Below, in pieces: positions 33,574 through 41,350 of a stretch of 64,000 nucleotides of DNA. A program made the translations under genes and the position numbers. Each line of letters starts with the position of its first letter. The stretch's first letter is position 1. The notes beneath the pieces were generated by a model. It did not search any database. It saw only the letters and a list, made by a program, of their open reading frames with translations, and was not told the origin of the DNA. Location: positions 124,001-188,000 of the forward strand of contig JAITLQ010000015.1 of the NCBI GenBank assembly GCA_031277795.1, written 5' to 3'. The stretch is from Arthrobacter sp. GTDB taxonomy: Bacteria; Actinomycetota; Actinomycetes; Actinomycetales; Micrococcaceae.

Positions 33574-34497
33574 CTAGCCCTTGGAACCGGAGAAGGCGAT
33601 GCCCTGAATGAACTGGCGCTGCAGGAACATGAAGACCACGACCATGGGGATGGTCGCCAGCAGCGAGCCGGCCATGAGCACCGGGTAGTTCGTCATGTGC
33701 AGGCCAACCAGCTGGGTCAGGCCCACCGACAGCGGCATCTTCGCCTGATCGCTCGTGACGATGAGCGGCCAGAGCATGTCGTTCCAGCTCCACAGCACGG
33801 TGAACACGGTCAGGGCGATGATGCCCGGCTTGGCCAGCGGGAGCATGACGCGCCAGAAGACCTGCCACTGGTTGGCGCCGTCCAGGCGGGCCGCCTCCTC
33901 GAGCTCGTTCGGCATGGACATGAAGAACTGCCGCATGAGGAACGTGCCGAAGGCCGAGAAGAGCCCGGGGACGATGATCGCCTTGAGCGTGTCGAGCCAA
34001 CCGAGGGACTGCATGATCTCGTACTGCGGCAGCAGGAAGAGCTGGCCGGGGACCATGAGCACGGAGAGGAAGAGCAGGAAGATCACGTTGCGCCCGGGGA
34101 AGTGCATGCGGGCAAAGGCGTAGCCGGCCATGGTGCACAGCACCACCTGGCCCGCCGTGCGGGCCACCGTGAGCAGCAGCGAGTTCACGAACATCTGCCC
34201 GAACGGCATGGCCTCGAAGACCTTGCCGAAGTTGGAGAAGTCCCACGGCTGCGGGATCCACTGCACGGGGATCGCGGTGGCACCCGCGAAGTTCTTGAAC
34301 GAGGTCAGCAGCTGCCACACGAAGGGGAAGACCATCGCCACGACGCCCAGGATGAGGACGGCGTGGACGGCCCACGGCTGGCGACGTCGCGCGCTCACCT
34401 CTCGACCCGACGTCGTGCGTTGTCCCCGCCCGCCGGCGGACGGGGCGGCCGCGGCCGCCGCGACGGCCGGCACGGGAGGGCTCGCGAGCTCACTCAT
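33574..34497 (-). CDS. Carbohydrate ABC transporter permease (MalG type)
   Basis: A 307-residue inner-membrane protein with six predicted helices and the EAA loop EEAARLDGANQWQVFWRVMLPLAKPGI, which docks onto the ATPase. A 35-residue basic and alanine-rich cytoplasmic N-terminus precedes helix 1. Its start overlaps the other permease gene by 8 nt. No ATPase gene is present in the operon, so it probably relies on a shared ATPase such as MsiK, as is common for actinobacterial sugar importers. Confidence 0.92.
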   Translation of the reverse strand: MSELASPPVPAVAAAAAAPSAGGRGQRTTSGREVSARRRQPWAVHAVLILGVVAMVFPFVWQLLTSFKNFAGATAIPVQWIPQPWDFSNFGKVFEAMPFGQMFVNSLLLTVARTAGQVVLCTMAGYAFARMHFPGRNVIFLLFLSVLMVPGQLFLLPQYEIMQSLGWLDTLKAIIVPGLFSAFGTFLMRQFFMSMPNELEEAARLDGANQWQVFWRVMLPLAKPGIIALTVFTVLWSWNDMLWPLIVTSDQAKMPLSVGLTQLVGLHMTNYPVLMAGSLLATIPMVVVFMFLQRQFIQGIAFSGSKG

Positions 34498-35530
34498 AGT
34501 GCACCCACTTCTTTTGCATCGCGAACTGCAGGACGGTCATCACGAGGATGAGGATCAGCAGGACAAAGGCGATCGCCGCGGCGGTGCCCTGGTCGTGGTT
34601 GATGAAGCCCGCCTCGTAGAAGAGGTAGACCACGGTCTTGACGCTCGGCATGGCCGGGTTGTTCTGGCCCATCATCACGAAGACGAGGTCGAAGACCTGC
34701 AGCGAGCCGATGATGGACATGACCGAGACGAAGAAGACGCTCGGGGAGATCATGGGGATCACCATGTGGATGAAGCGGCGCACCGGTCCGGCGCCGTCCA
34801 ACTCGGCGGCCTCGAGCATCTCCGCCGGCACGCCCTGCAGGCCGGCCAGGAAGATGACCACGTTCTGGCCGAGGCCGGCCCAGATGCCCACCACGGCGAT
34901 GGCCACGAGGGCCGTGTTCGGGTTGGTCAGCCACGAGGTGCCGTGGGCCCCGAAGAGCCCGAGGAACTGATTGAGCACGCCGTAGTCGCCGTTGTAGATC
35001 ATGCGCCAGACGATGGCGACGGCGGCCGGCATGGTCACGACGGGCAGGAAGTAGAGGGTGCGGTAGATGCCGCGTCCCTTCAAGCCCTTGGTGTTCAGCA
35101 GGGCGGCCACCACCATGGCCAGCGGGATGCCGAGCAGGGAGATGAGCGTGTAGATCGCCGTGTTGGCCAGGGCCTGGCCCAGGGCCGGGTTGCTCAGGAG
35201 CTTCTGGTAGTTCTCCAGCCCCACCCAGCTGGAACCGCCGAAGGCCCCCGTGTGGGTGAAGGACAGGTAGAAGGTCCGCAGGGCCGGCCACAGGTAGAAG
35301 ATGGCGAGGCCGATGCCGGTGGGCCCCACAAAGAGGAGGGCCCACCAGGCGGATTGGCCGGGCGCCTTGGCGCCCTTGCGGCCGTTCGGGCTGGCGCTGC
35401 CGGCCTTGAGGGGGGCGCGGTGCGCCGCGCCCCCGCCGCGGCGGGCGGAGCGGAGCGCACCGTCCGCAGTGCCCGACGCCGCGGGGCTCAGTGGCGAGTC
35501 GAGGCTCGCTTGGATGCTGGCTTGGGACAT
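34490..35530 (-). CDS. Sugar ABC transporter permease (MalF type)
   Basis: A 346-residue inner-membrane protein with six helices after a long polar N-terminus (about 70 residues). The EAA loop is EMLEAAELDGAGPVRRFIHMVIPMISPS. It partners the MalG-type permease encoded downstream; its stop overlaps that start by 8 nt. It follows the binding-protein gene by 7 nt. The three form a classical CUT1-type importer core for a mono- or oligosaccharide. Confidence 0.92.
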   Translation of the reverse strand: MSQASIQASLDSPLSPAASGTADGALRSARRGGGAAHRAPLKAGSASPNGRKGAKAPGQSAWWALLFVGPTGIGLAIFYLWPALRTFYLSFTHTGAFGGSSWVGLENYQKLLSNPALGQALANTAIYTLISLLGIPLAMVVAALLNTKGLKGRGIYRTLYFLPVVTMPAAVAIVWRMIYNGDYGVLNQFLGLFGAHGTSWLTNPNTALVAIAVVGIWAGLGQNVVIFLAGLQGVPAEMLEAAELDGAGPVRRFIHMVIPMISPSVFFVSVMSIIGSLQVFDLVFVMMGQNNPAMPSVKTVVYLFYEAGFINHDQGTAAAIAFVLLILILVMTVLQFAMQKKWVHYE

Positions 35531-35537
35531 GAGAGGA

Positions 35538-36779
35538 CTACTCGTTCTCGGCGTCCAGCTTGGCCTGCATGTCGGCGCCGAGCTGCTTGAGGCCCGCCTC
35601 GGCCGTCTCGGGCTTGGCCCAGATCTGCGGCAGAGCGTCCTTCTCCAGCTGGCTCCACTCGGAGCGGCGCAGGGAGATCGGGTAGGGGACCGAGCCGTCC
35701 ACAGCGTCGAGGTGGACCTGGAGGTCGTACTGCGGCATGGACTTCACCCAGGCGTCCTGCGTGCCGTTGTAGGCGGGGATGACGGTTCCGGTGTCGGCCT
35801 GCAGCTTGGAGGCCTCCTCGCCGGAGGCGTAGGCGGCGAACTTCTTGGCGAGGGTGAGGTGCTTGCTCTTGGCGTTGGCCACGTTGGCCAGGCCGTGGAT
35901 GACCGACTGGTTGCCCGCCGGGCCCTCGGGCAGCGGCGCGACATCGATGCTCTTGGCCACGGAGGACTGGCTGAAGGGCAGCGCCTCGTAGGAGGCCATG
36001 TAGATCATGGCGACCTTGCCCGCCATGAACTGATCCTCCGGCAGGGTGTCGACCATCTGCTGGGCCGTGGGGGAGGAGCCGTCCTTGATGAAGGAGAGCA
36101 GGTAGTTCACGCCCTCGAGGGCCTGCGGCGAGCCATAGCCCGAGGTCTTGTGATCGGCACTGATCACCTCTCCGCCCGCCTGCGCGATGACGTCGTAGAC
36201 GTTTTCCTGCGTGTAGTTGGCTGCGGCGAAGCCCTTCACGTCCCCCGTGGTGAGCTTCTTGGCCGCCGACTGCATCTCGGCCCACGTGGTGGGGACGTCG
36301 ACGCCCGCCTTCTTCAGGAGGTCCTTGTTGTACCAAAGCGCCACCGTGTCGAAGTCCTTGGGGGCGCCGTAGAGCTTGCCGTCGAAGGTGTAGAGGTCGG
36401 TCAGAGAGGAGGGGTAGTTGGCCTTGTCGAGGCCGGTGTCCTCGAGGGGCGCGAGCTGGCCCTCCGAGGCGTAGAGGCCAAACTGCGGGCCGTTCATCCA
36501 CATGACGTCTGGGCCGTTGCCGCCGCTCATGGCGGTCTGCAGCTTGGTCCAGTACTGGCTGTTGGGGGTCAGCTGGATCTCGACCTTGGCGCCGGGGTTC
36601 TCCGCCTCGAACGTCTGGGCGATCTGCTCCATGGCCGGCTTCTGGTTCTCGTCCCAGATGGCGTAGGTGATGGTCCCGGTGTCGCCACCGCCGTCACCGC
36701 TGGAGGAGCCGCCGGAGCAGGCGGTCAGGGATAGGCCGAGGACGGCGATGGACGCGGCGGCTGCGAGCTGGCGCTTCAT
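35538..36779 (-). CDS. Sugar ABC transporter substrate-binding lipoprotein
   Basis: A 413-residue CUT1-family binding protein. The signal peptide ends in the lipobox LSLTAC, with the lipidated cysteine at C21, followed by a Gly/Ser linker. The mature domain has ITYAIWDENQKPAMEQIAQTFEAENPG and GPDVMWMNGPQFGLYASEG, typical of ABC sugar-binding proteins. It is the first gene of the operon, downstream of the LacI operator at 36816-36838, and is anchored to the outer face of the membrane. The particular sugar cannot be told from sequence. Confidence 0.92.
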   Translation of the reverse strand: MKRQLAAAASIAVLGLSLTACSGGSSSGDGGGDTGTITYAIWDENQKPAMEQIAQTFEAENPGAKVEIQLTPNSQYWTKLQTAMSGGNGPDVMWMNGPQFGLYASEGQLAPLEDTGLDKANYPSSLTDLYTFDGKLYGAPKDFDTVALWYNKDLLKKAGVDVPTTWAEMQSAAKKLTTGDVKGFAAANYTQENVYDVIAQAGGEVISADHKTSGYGSPQALEGVNYLLSFIKDGSSPTAQQMVDTLPEDQFMAGKVAMIYMASYEALPFSQSSVAKSIDVAPLPEGPAGNQSVIHGLANVANAKSKHLTLAKKFAAYASGEEASKLQADTGTVIPAYNGTQDAWVKSMPQYDLQVHLDAVDGSVPYPISLRRSEWSQLEKDALPQIWAKPETAEAGLKQLGADMQAKLDAENE

Positions 36780-36815
36780 GGTGGCGGTCTCCTCATGTGG
36801 GTGGGCTGCACTGGC

Positions 36816-36838
36816 TAATCGTTTCAGTGAAACGATTA
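36816..36838 (-). promoter_or_regulatory. LacI operator, perfect palindrome
   Basis: Ten-base arms TAATCGTTTC and GAAACGATTA are separated by AGT, 37 bp upstream of the binding-protein ATG. LacI family sites with a CGTTTC/GAAACG core are typical. Confidence 0.85.
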
Positions 36839-36953
36839 AGTGAGCGTTAAGCTACGCGAGTGTGACGCCGGGCACAAGGGGTGATGGGGCAAACTGGGTG
36901 GCGTGACGCCCCTGCGTGACGCATCTCGGCTGTTATGACCCACATCATCGGAT

Positions 36954-36965
36954 TTCGTATACGAT
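36954..36965 (+). promoter_or_regulatory. Candidate operator 2 of the hpa GntR, at the hpaG promoter
   Basis: TTCGTATACGAT contains the perfect palindrome TCGTATACGA (36955-36964). It matches operator 1 (24984-24995) at 10 of 12 positions. It lies 38 nt upstream of the hpaG start and includes a TANNNT-like TACGAT, so binding would block the promoter. Confidence 0.65.
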
Positions 36966-37002
36966 CTAGGGAGACCGCACGCCGCTTCGAAGGAGATCGC
37001 CC

Positions 37003-38487
37003 GTGTTCCCCACCGACACCACCGCCACCGTGCCCGTGACGCAGGAGGTGCTGGACGGGATCGGCAAGGTCCTCGCCGTGCACCTCTCCTACAGCTCCCG
37101 CGCCGAGCAGCGCGGCCGCACCCCCAAGTACCCCTCGTACTTCATGAAGGCCACGTCCTCGCTCTCGCTCTCCGGCGACAGCGTGGAGCGCCCCGCCGAG
37201 ACCGAGCTGCTGCAGTTCGAGGGCGAGATCGCCCTCGTCATCGGCAGCACCGCCCGCCGCATCACCCCCGAAGAGGGCTGGGCGCACGTCGGCTGGATCA
37301 CCGCCTCGAACGACCTGGGCATCCAGGACATCAAGTACGCGGACAAGGGCTCCAACATCCGCTCCAAGTCGGGCGACGGCTTCACGCCCTTCGGCCCCGT
37401 GCTGCTGCCGGCCGCCGGCCTGGATCCCGAGCACCTCCGCGTCGTCACCAAGCTCAACGGCGCCGTGGTGCAGGACGCCTCCACGCAGGAGCTGCTCTTC
37501 TCCTTCGGCCAGATCGTGGCCGACCTCTCCCAGCAGATGACCCTGCACCCGGGCGACGTCATCCTGACCGGCACCCCCGCCGGTTCCTCCGTCTTCCAGC
37601 CGGGCGACGTCGTCTCCGTCGAGGTCTCCGGCAACGGCGCCACGACCGGCGAGCTCGTCACCACCGCCGTGCAGGGCTCCGAGGGCTTCAAGGCCTTCGG
37701 CAACCCCACCAAGGTCACCGACGCCGATCGCATCGACGCCTGGGGCGACGCCGAGGCCGCCGGCCTGGCCGCCGAGGCCGAGCAGGACGTCCTCACCCCC
37801 GAGGTGCGCGCCCAGCTCGAGGCCGCCGCCATCGCGACGCTCTCGACCTCCATCAAGAAGGCCGGCATCGAGAACTGCACCATCGCGGGCCTCACGGCCA
37901 CGAAGGGCCGCCGCCGCGTCATCGGCCGCGCCCGCACGCTGCGCTACGTCCCGCTGCGCGAGGACCTCTTCAAGCAGGTGGGCGGCGGTTACAACGCCCA
38001 GAAGCGCATCATCGACAACCTGCGCGAGGGCGACTTCCTCGTCATGGAGGCCCGCGGCGAGCAGGGCGCGGCCACGATGGGCGACATCCTCGTGACGCGC
38101 GCCCAGGTGCTCGGCGCCGCCGGCATCGTCTCCGACGGCGCGGTCCGCGACCTCGCCGCCGTCGAGGACATCGACGTCCCCGTCTTCCACAACGGCGCGC
38201 ACCCCTCGGTGCTCGGCCGCAAGCACATCCCGTGGGACACCGATGTGACCGTCGCGTGCGGCGGCGCCACCGTTCAGCCGGGCGACATCATCGTGGCCGA
38301 CTCGGACGGCATCGTCGTCATCCCGCCGGCCCTCGTGGCCCAGGTCGCCGCCGACGCCGCGGCCGCCGAGGCGCAGGACGCCTGGGTGCTGGAGCAGGTC
38401 GAGGCCGGCCACGCCGTGGACGGGCTCTTCCCACCCACGGGCGAGTGGAAGGCCAAGTACCAGGCCTTCAAGGAGGGACAGAACTGA
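37003..38487 (+). CDS. hpaG: HpaG-type isomerase/decarboxylase: FAH domain fused to an RraA-like domain
   Basis: A 494-residue two-domain protein. Residues about 1-240 are a fumarylacetoacetate-hydrolase-fold domain with metal ligands in LQFEGEIALVIG (E73, E75) and ASNDLGIQD (D104), plus LTGTPAGSSVF. Residues about 260-480 are RraA/HMG-CHA-aldolase-like, with GDILVTRAQVLGAAG (from G360) and the metal/substrate pair R382-D383 in SDGAVRD. In enteric HpaG the second domain is another FAH domain. Here the RraA-like half may do the decarboxylation. The GTG start follows AAGGAGA. It is translationally coupled to hpaH (TGATG). Confidence 0.87.
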   Translation: MFPTDTTATVPVTQEVLDGIGKVLAVHLSYSSRAEQRGRTPKYPSYFMKATSSLSLSGDSVERPAETELLQFEGEIALVIGSTARRITPEEGWAHVGWITASNDLGIQDIKYADKGSNIRSKSGDGFTPFGPVLLPAAGLDPEHLRVVTKLNGAVVQDASTQELLFSFGQIVADLSQQMTLHPGDVILTGTPAGSSVFQPGDVVSVEVSGNGATTGELVTTAVQGSEGFKAFGNPTKVTDADRIDAWGDAEAAGLAAEAEQDVLTPEVRAQLEAAAIATLSTSIKKAGIENCTIAGLTATKGRRRVIGRARTLRYVPLREDLFKQVGGGYNAQKRIIDNLREGDFLVMEARGEQGAATMGDILVTRAQVLGAAGIVSDGAVRDLAAVEDIDVPVFHNGAHPSVLGRKHIPWDTDVTVACGGATVQPGDIIVADSDGIVVIPPALVAQVAADAAAAEAQDAWVLEQVEAGHAVDGLFPPTGEWKAKYQAFKEGQN

Positions 38488-39272
38488 TGCTGGATCACGC
38501 CACCCGCACGACCATCGCCGACGAGCTCGTCCGCGCCGCCGAGACCCGCACCCCGGTCCCGCTGCTCACCCAGCGCTACCCGGACATGGAGGTCGCCGAT
38601 TCCTACGCGGTCCAGAACATCTGGAAGCAGCGCGGCGAGGAGGCCGGCCGCGTCGTCGCCGGCCACAAGATCGGCCTGACCTCCAAGGCCATGCAGTACG
38701 CCACGGGCATCACCGAGCCCGACTACGGCGTCATCTTCAAGGACATGGTCCGCGAGTCCGGCTGCGTCCTGAACCACGCCGACTACACCAAGCCGCGCGT
38801 GGAGATGGAGCTCGCGTTCCTGCTCAAGGATGACGTGGAGGGCCCGGACGCCACCATCTTCGACGTCCTGCGCGCCACCGAGTACGTGGTCCCCGCCCTG
38901 GAGATCCTCGACGCCCGCGTCGAGATGGCCGGGCGCACTATCGTGGACACCATTGCAGACAACGCCGCCATGGGCCTCATGGTCGTGGGCGGTTCCCCGG
39001 TCAAGCCGGACGCCATCGACCTGCGCTGGGTCGGCGGCATCCTCTCCAACAACCAGGAGATCGAGGAGACCGGCGTGGCCGCCGGCGTCCTCGGCCACCC
39101 CGCCAACGGCGTGCACTGGCTCGCCAACCGCCTCAGTGAGCACGGCGACAAGCTGCGCGCGGGCGAGATCATCCTGGCCGGTTCCTTCACGCGCCCCATG
39201 TGGGTGCAGCCCGGCTCCACCGTCTCAGCCGACTACGGCCAGTTGGGAGTGGTGACGTGCCAGTTCATCTGA
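38487..39272 (+). CDS. hpaH: 2-oxo-hept-4-ene-1,7-dioate hydratase
   Basis: A 261-residue hydratase of the FAH/MhpD-type family. Typical motifs are GHKIGLTSKAMQ, EPDYGVIFKDM and VEMELAFLL (metal glutamates). Others are ATEYVVPALEILDARVE and a C-terminal GEIILAGSFTRPMWVQPGS. It adds water to 2-oxo-hept-4-ene-1,7-dioate to give 4-hydroxy-2-oxoheptanedioate. The ATG overlaps the hpaG stop by one base. Its 3' end overlaps the hpaI start by 16 nt, so the three genes are co-translated. Confidence 0.93.
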   Translation: MLDHATRTTIADELVRAAETRTPVPLLTQRYPDMEVADSYAVQNIWKQRGEEAGRVVAGHKIGLTSKAMQYATGITEPDYGVIFKDMVRESGCVLNHADYTKPRVEMELAFLLKDDVEGPDATIFDVLRATEYVVPALEILDARVEMAGRTIVDTIADNAAMGLMVVGGSPVKPDAIDLRWVGGILSNNQEIEETGVAAGVLGHPANGVHWLANRLSEHGDKLRAGEIILAGSFTRPMWVQPGSTVSADYGQLGVVTCQFI

Positions 39273-40069
39273 GCGCCCAGCCGTCCTTCAAGGACCTCTT
39301 CGGCCCCGGCTCGGTGGGCGAGAAGCGCACCGTCGCCGGCATGTTCATCTGCGACGGCGGCGCCACGAGCGCCGAGATCTGCGCCGGCGCGGGCTTCGAC
39401 TACCTGCTCATGGACGGCGAGCACGGCACCTTCTGGCTGGAGTCCATCCAGGCCCAGCTGCGCGCCATCGCCGCCTACCCCACGCTCGCCGTGGTGCGTG
39501 TCCCGGAGAACTCCGAGGTGCTCATCAAGCAGGTGCTGGACGCCGGGGCGCAAACGATCATGGTCCCCATGGTCAACGACGCCGCCGAGGCGCAGGAGGC
39601 CGTCAAGGCCGTGCGCTACCCGCAGCCGGGCAACCCGGCCGCCGGCGTGCGCGGCGTCGGCTCGGCGCTGGCCCGCTCGGCCCGCTGGGGCCGCATCCCC
39701 GACTACCTGACGCGCGCCCACGAGTTCGTCTCGCTCATCGTGCAGATCGAGTCGGCCACGGCTCTGCGCCACGCCAAGGCGATCGCCGCGGTCGAGGGCG
39801 TCGACGCCGTCTTCCTCGGCCCCTCCGACCTCGCCGCCTCCATGGGGCTGCTGGGCCAGCAGACGCACCCCACCGTCGTCGCCGCCGTCAAGCAGGTCAT
39901 CGCCGATGTGAAGGCCCAGGGCAAGGTCGTGGGCGTCAACGCCTTCGATCAGGCCCAGGCCAAGGACTACATCGCGGCCGGCGCCGACTTCGTCAACGTC
40001 GGCGCCGATGTGGCGCTCCTGGCGCGCGGCACCGAGGCCCTCGCGGCCGCCTTCATCCCGCAGGACTAG
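39257..40069 (+). CDS. hpaI: 4-hydroxy-2-oxoheptanedioate aldolase
   Basis: A 270-residue class II (metal-dependent) pyruvate aldolase of the HpaI/HpcH family. It cleaves 4-hydroxy-2-oxoheptanedioate to pyruvate and succinate semialdehyde. The catalytic histidine H56 is in LMDGEHGTFW. The metal ligands are the glutamate of QIESATAL and the aspartate of FLGPSDLAASMG, and the substrate arginine is in VVRVPENSEV. I chose the GTG at 39257 inside hpaH, with GAGTGG upstream. It is the last gene of the operon and is followed by a strong palindromic terminator. Confidence 0.92.
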   Translation: MPVHLSAQPSFKDLFGPGSVGEKRTVAGMFICDGGATSAEICAGAGFDYLLMDGEHGTFWLESIQAQLRAIAAYPTLAVVRVPENSEVLIKQVLDAGAQTIMVPMVNDAAEAQEAVKAVRYPQPGNPAAGVRGVGSALARSARWGRIPDYLTRAHEFVSLIVQIESATALRHAKAIAAVEGVDAVFLGPSDLAASMGLLGQQTHPTVVAAVKQVIADVKAQGKVVGVNAFDQAQAKDYIAAGADFVNVGADVALLARGTEALAAAFIPQD

Positions 40070-40109
40070 GCACCCAGGTCTCCCGCGCCGGAGGCAAGGG
40101 AGACCCGAC

Positions 40110-40139
40110 AAGGCCCCGCACGACGTCGTGCGGGGCCTT
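40110..40139. terminator. Palindromic bidirectional terminator after hpaI
   Basis: A perfect 30-bp palindrome with 15-nt arms AAGGCCCCGCACGAC and GTCGTGCGGGGCCTT, between convergent genes. In RNA the central 4 nt would form the loop. Confidence 0.85.
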
Positions 40140-40171
40140 CGTCTTGCCCGTCACCTCGGGCGGGCGCCGGC

Positions 40172-41269
40172 TCAGCGCAGCAGGTCCCGCAGGCAGGAGC
40201 GCAGCAGGCCGAGCTCCTCGAAGTCGGAGAAGAAGTCGAGGGACTCGTTCCAGGACGGGCGCGCGGCGTAGGCGAGGTAGCTGTGCGGGTCGCCGTCGGC
40301 GTCGGTGCCGAGCGCCACGAGGAAGGTGCGCACGGGGATCATGCCGGGTTCCAGGCTGAGGCATTCGAGCCGCCCGATGCGCTGGGAAAGCGGGCCGTCA
40401 CGGCGCGTGGGGTCGTAGTCCGGTTCCTCGCCCTCGAAGCTCTCCTCGACCTCGTCCAGGCGGAACGGGCTCGGGAAGCCGGGGCGCTCGTCCGGGTCGT
40501 CCCAGGACGCCACGGAGTATTCCTCGAGGTGGGCCACGCGCCAGGCCAGGAGTCCGGCGAGGCGGTCGTCCTCGAGGGGCTGGGTGCGACGCTCGACCCA
40601 GTCGACGGTGCCGTCCGGGAACTCGATCTGGGTGACGGCCCAGGCGCTCGTGAGGCGCACGCCGCGCTCCAGGGCGGGGAAGGACCAGCCGGCGAAGATC
40701 TCGCCGAAGGTGCCGCGGGCCGGGGGAGCGGAGGGGACGATCGTCTCCGGCTCGGGATCGGACCAGGAGAGCGTCTCCGTGAAACGCAGCTGGGCCACGC
40801 GCAGGAGGCCCTCGACCTCGTAGCCGTTCAGGCCGCGGTCGAAGAGCACGGCGTTGGAGTCCGTGCCTGGGTCGCGGTCCATGAGCAGCAGGAAGAGGTA
40901 GCGGCCGGTCAGGCGCAGCCCCGGATCCAGGTCGATGAAGCGCAGGGCCTCGAAGCGCTCGTCGAGCTCGAGCTGTTCCTCCTCCTCGGGGAGGTCGCCC
41001 TCGGGGAGCGGAGCGAAGTCCTCGTCGTCCTCGAGCCACACGTCGTGGCGGGCGAGGTCGCCCAGGTAGCCGCTGAGCTGCGCGAAGACCGATTCCACCT
41101 CGGCGCCCTCGGTCATGCGCTCGGCCCAGGTCAGGGAGCCGTCCGCGTCGATGGCCTCGAAGAGCCCCCACGCGTGCACGGGCACGGTGTCGGCCTCGAA
41201 GGGCGGGAAAACCTCCCCGCGCAGGAAGGCGGTGAGGGGAACCCGGAGGTAGTCGGAGGGCGTGCTCAT
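40172..41269 (-). CDS. Hypothetical acidic protein, 365 residues
   Basis: A long, very acidic soluble protein (many Asp/Glu, for example EGDLPEEEEQLELDE near 89-103). It has tryptophan-rich motifs such as HAWGLFEAIDADGSLTWAERM and FGEIFAGWSFPALERGVRL. There is no signal peptide, membrane helix or recognisable catalytic motif. I do not recognise the family. The frame and codon use are fully convincing. It lies between the copper operon and the convergent hpaGHI operon, and its ATG is preceded by AAGGAT/GAGG. No functional link to either neighbour is apparent. Confidence 0.7.
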   Translation of the reverse strand: MSTPSDYLRVPLTAFLRGEVFPPFEADTVPVHAWGLFEAIDADGSLTWAERMTEGAEVESVFAQLSGYLGDLARHDVWLEDDEDFAPLPEGDLPEEEEQLELDERFEALRFIDLDPGLRLTGRYLFLLLMDRDPGTDSNAVLFDRGLNGYEVEGLLRVAQLRFTETLSWSDPEPETIVPSAPPARGTFGEIFAGWSFPALERGVRLTSAWAVTQIEFPDGTVDWVERRTQPLEDDRLAGLLAWRVAHLEEYSVASWDDPDERPGFPSPFRLDEVEESFEGEEPDYDPTRRDGPLSQRIGRLECLSLEPGMIPVRTFLVALGTDADGDPHSYLAYAARPSWNESLDFFSDFEELGLLRSCLRDLLR

Positions 41270-41297
41270 GCCCTCATCCTTGCACCGGGTGGGGTGC

Positions 41298-41330
41298 GCG
41301 CACGCATCCCGCCGCGCGGGGTGCGTGCGC
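41298..41330 (-). terminator. Terminator after copA
   Basis: Thirteen-base arms (41298-41310, 41318-41330) pair with one wobble around a 7-nt loop, about 20 nt past the copA stop. Confidence 0.7.
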
Positions 41331-41350
41331 GGCGGGATCCGCGCTCCCGC

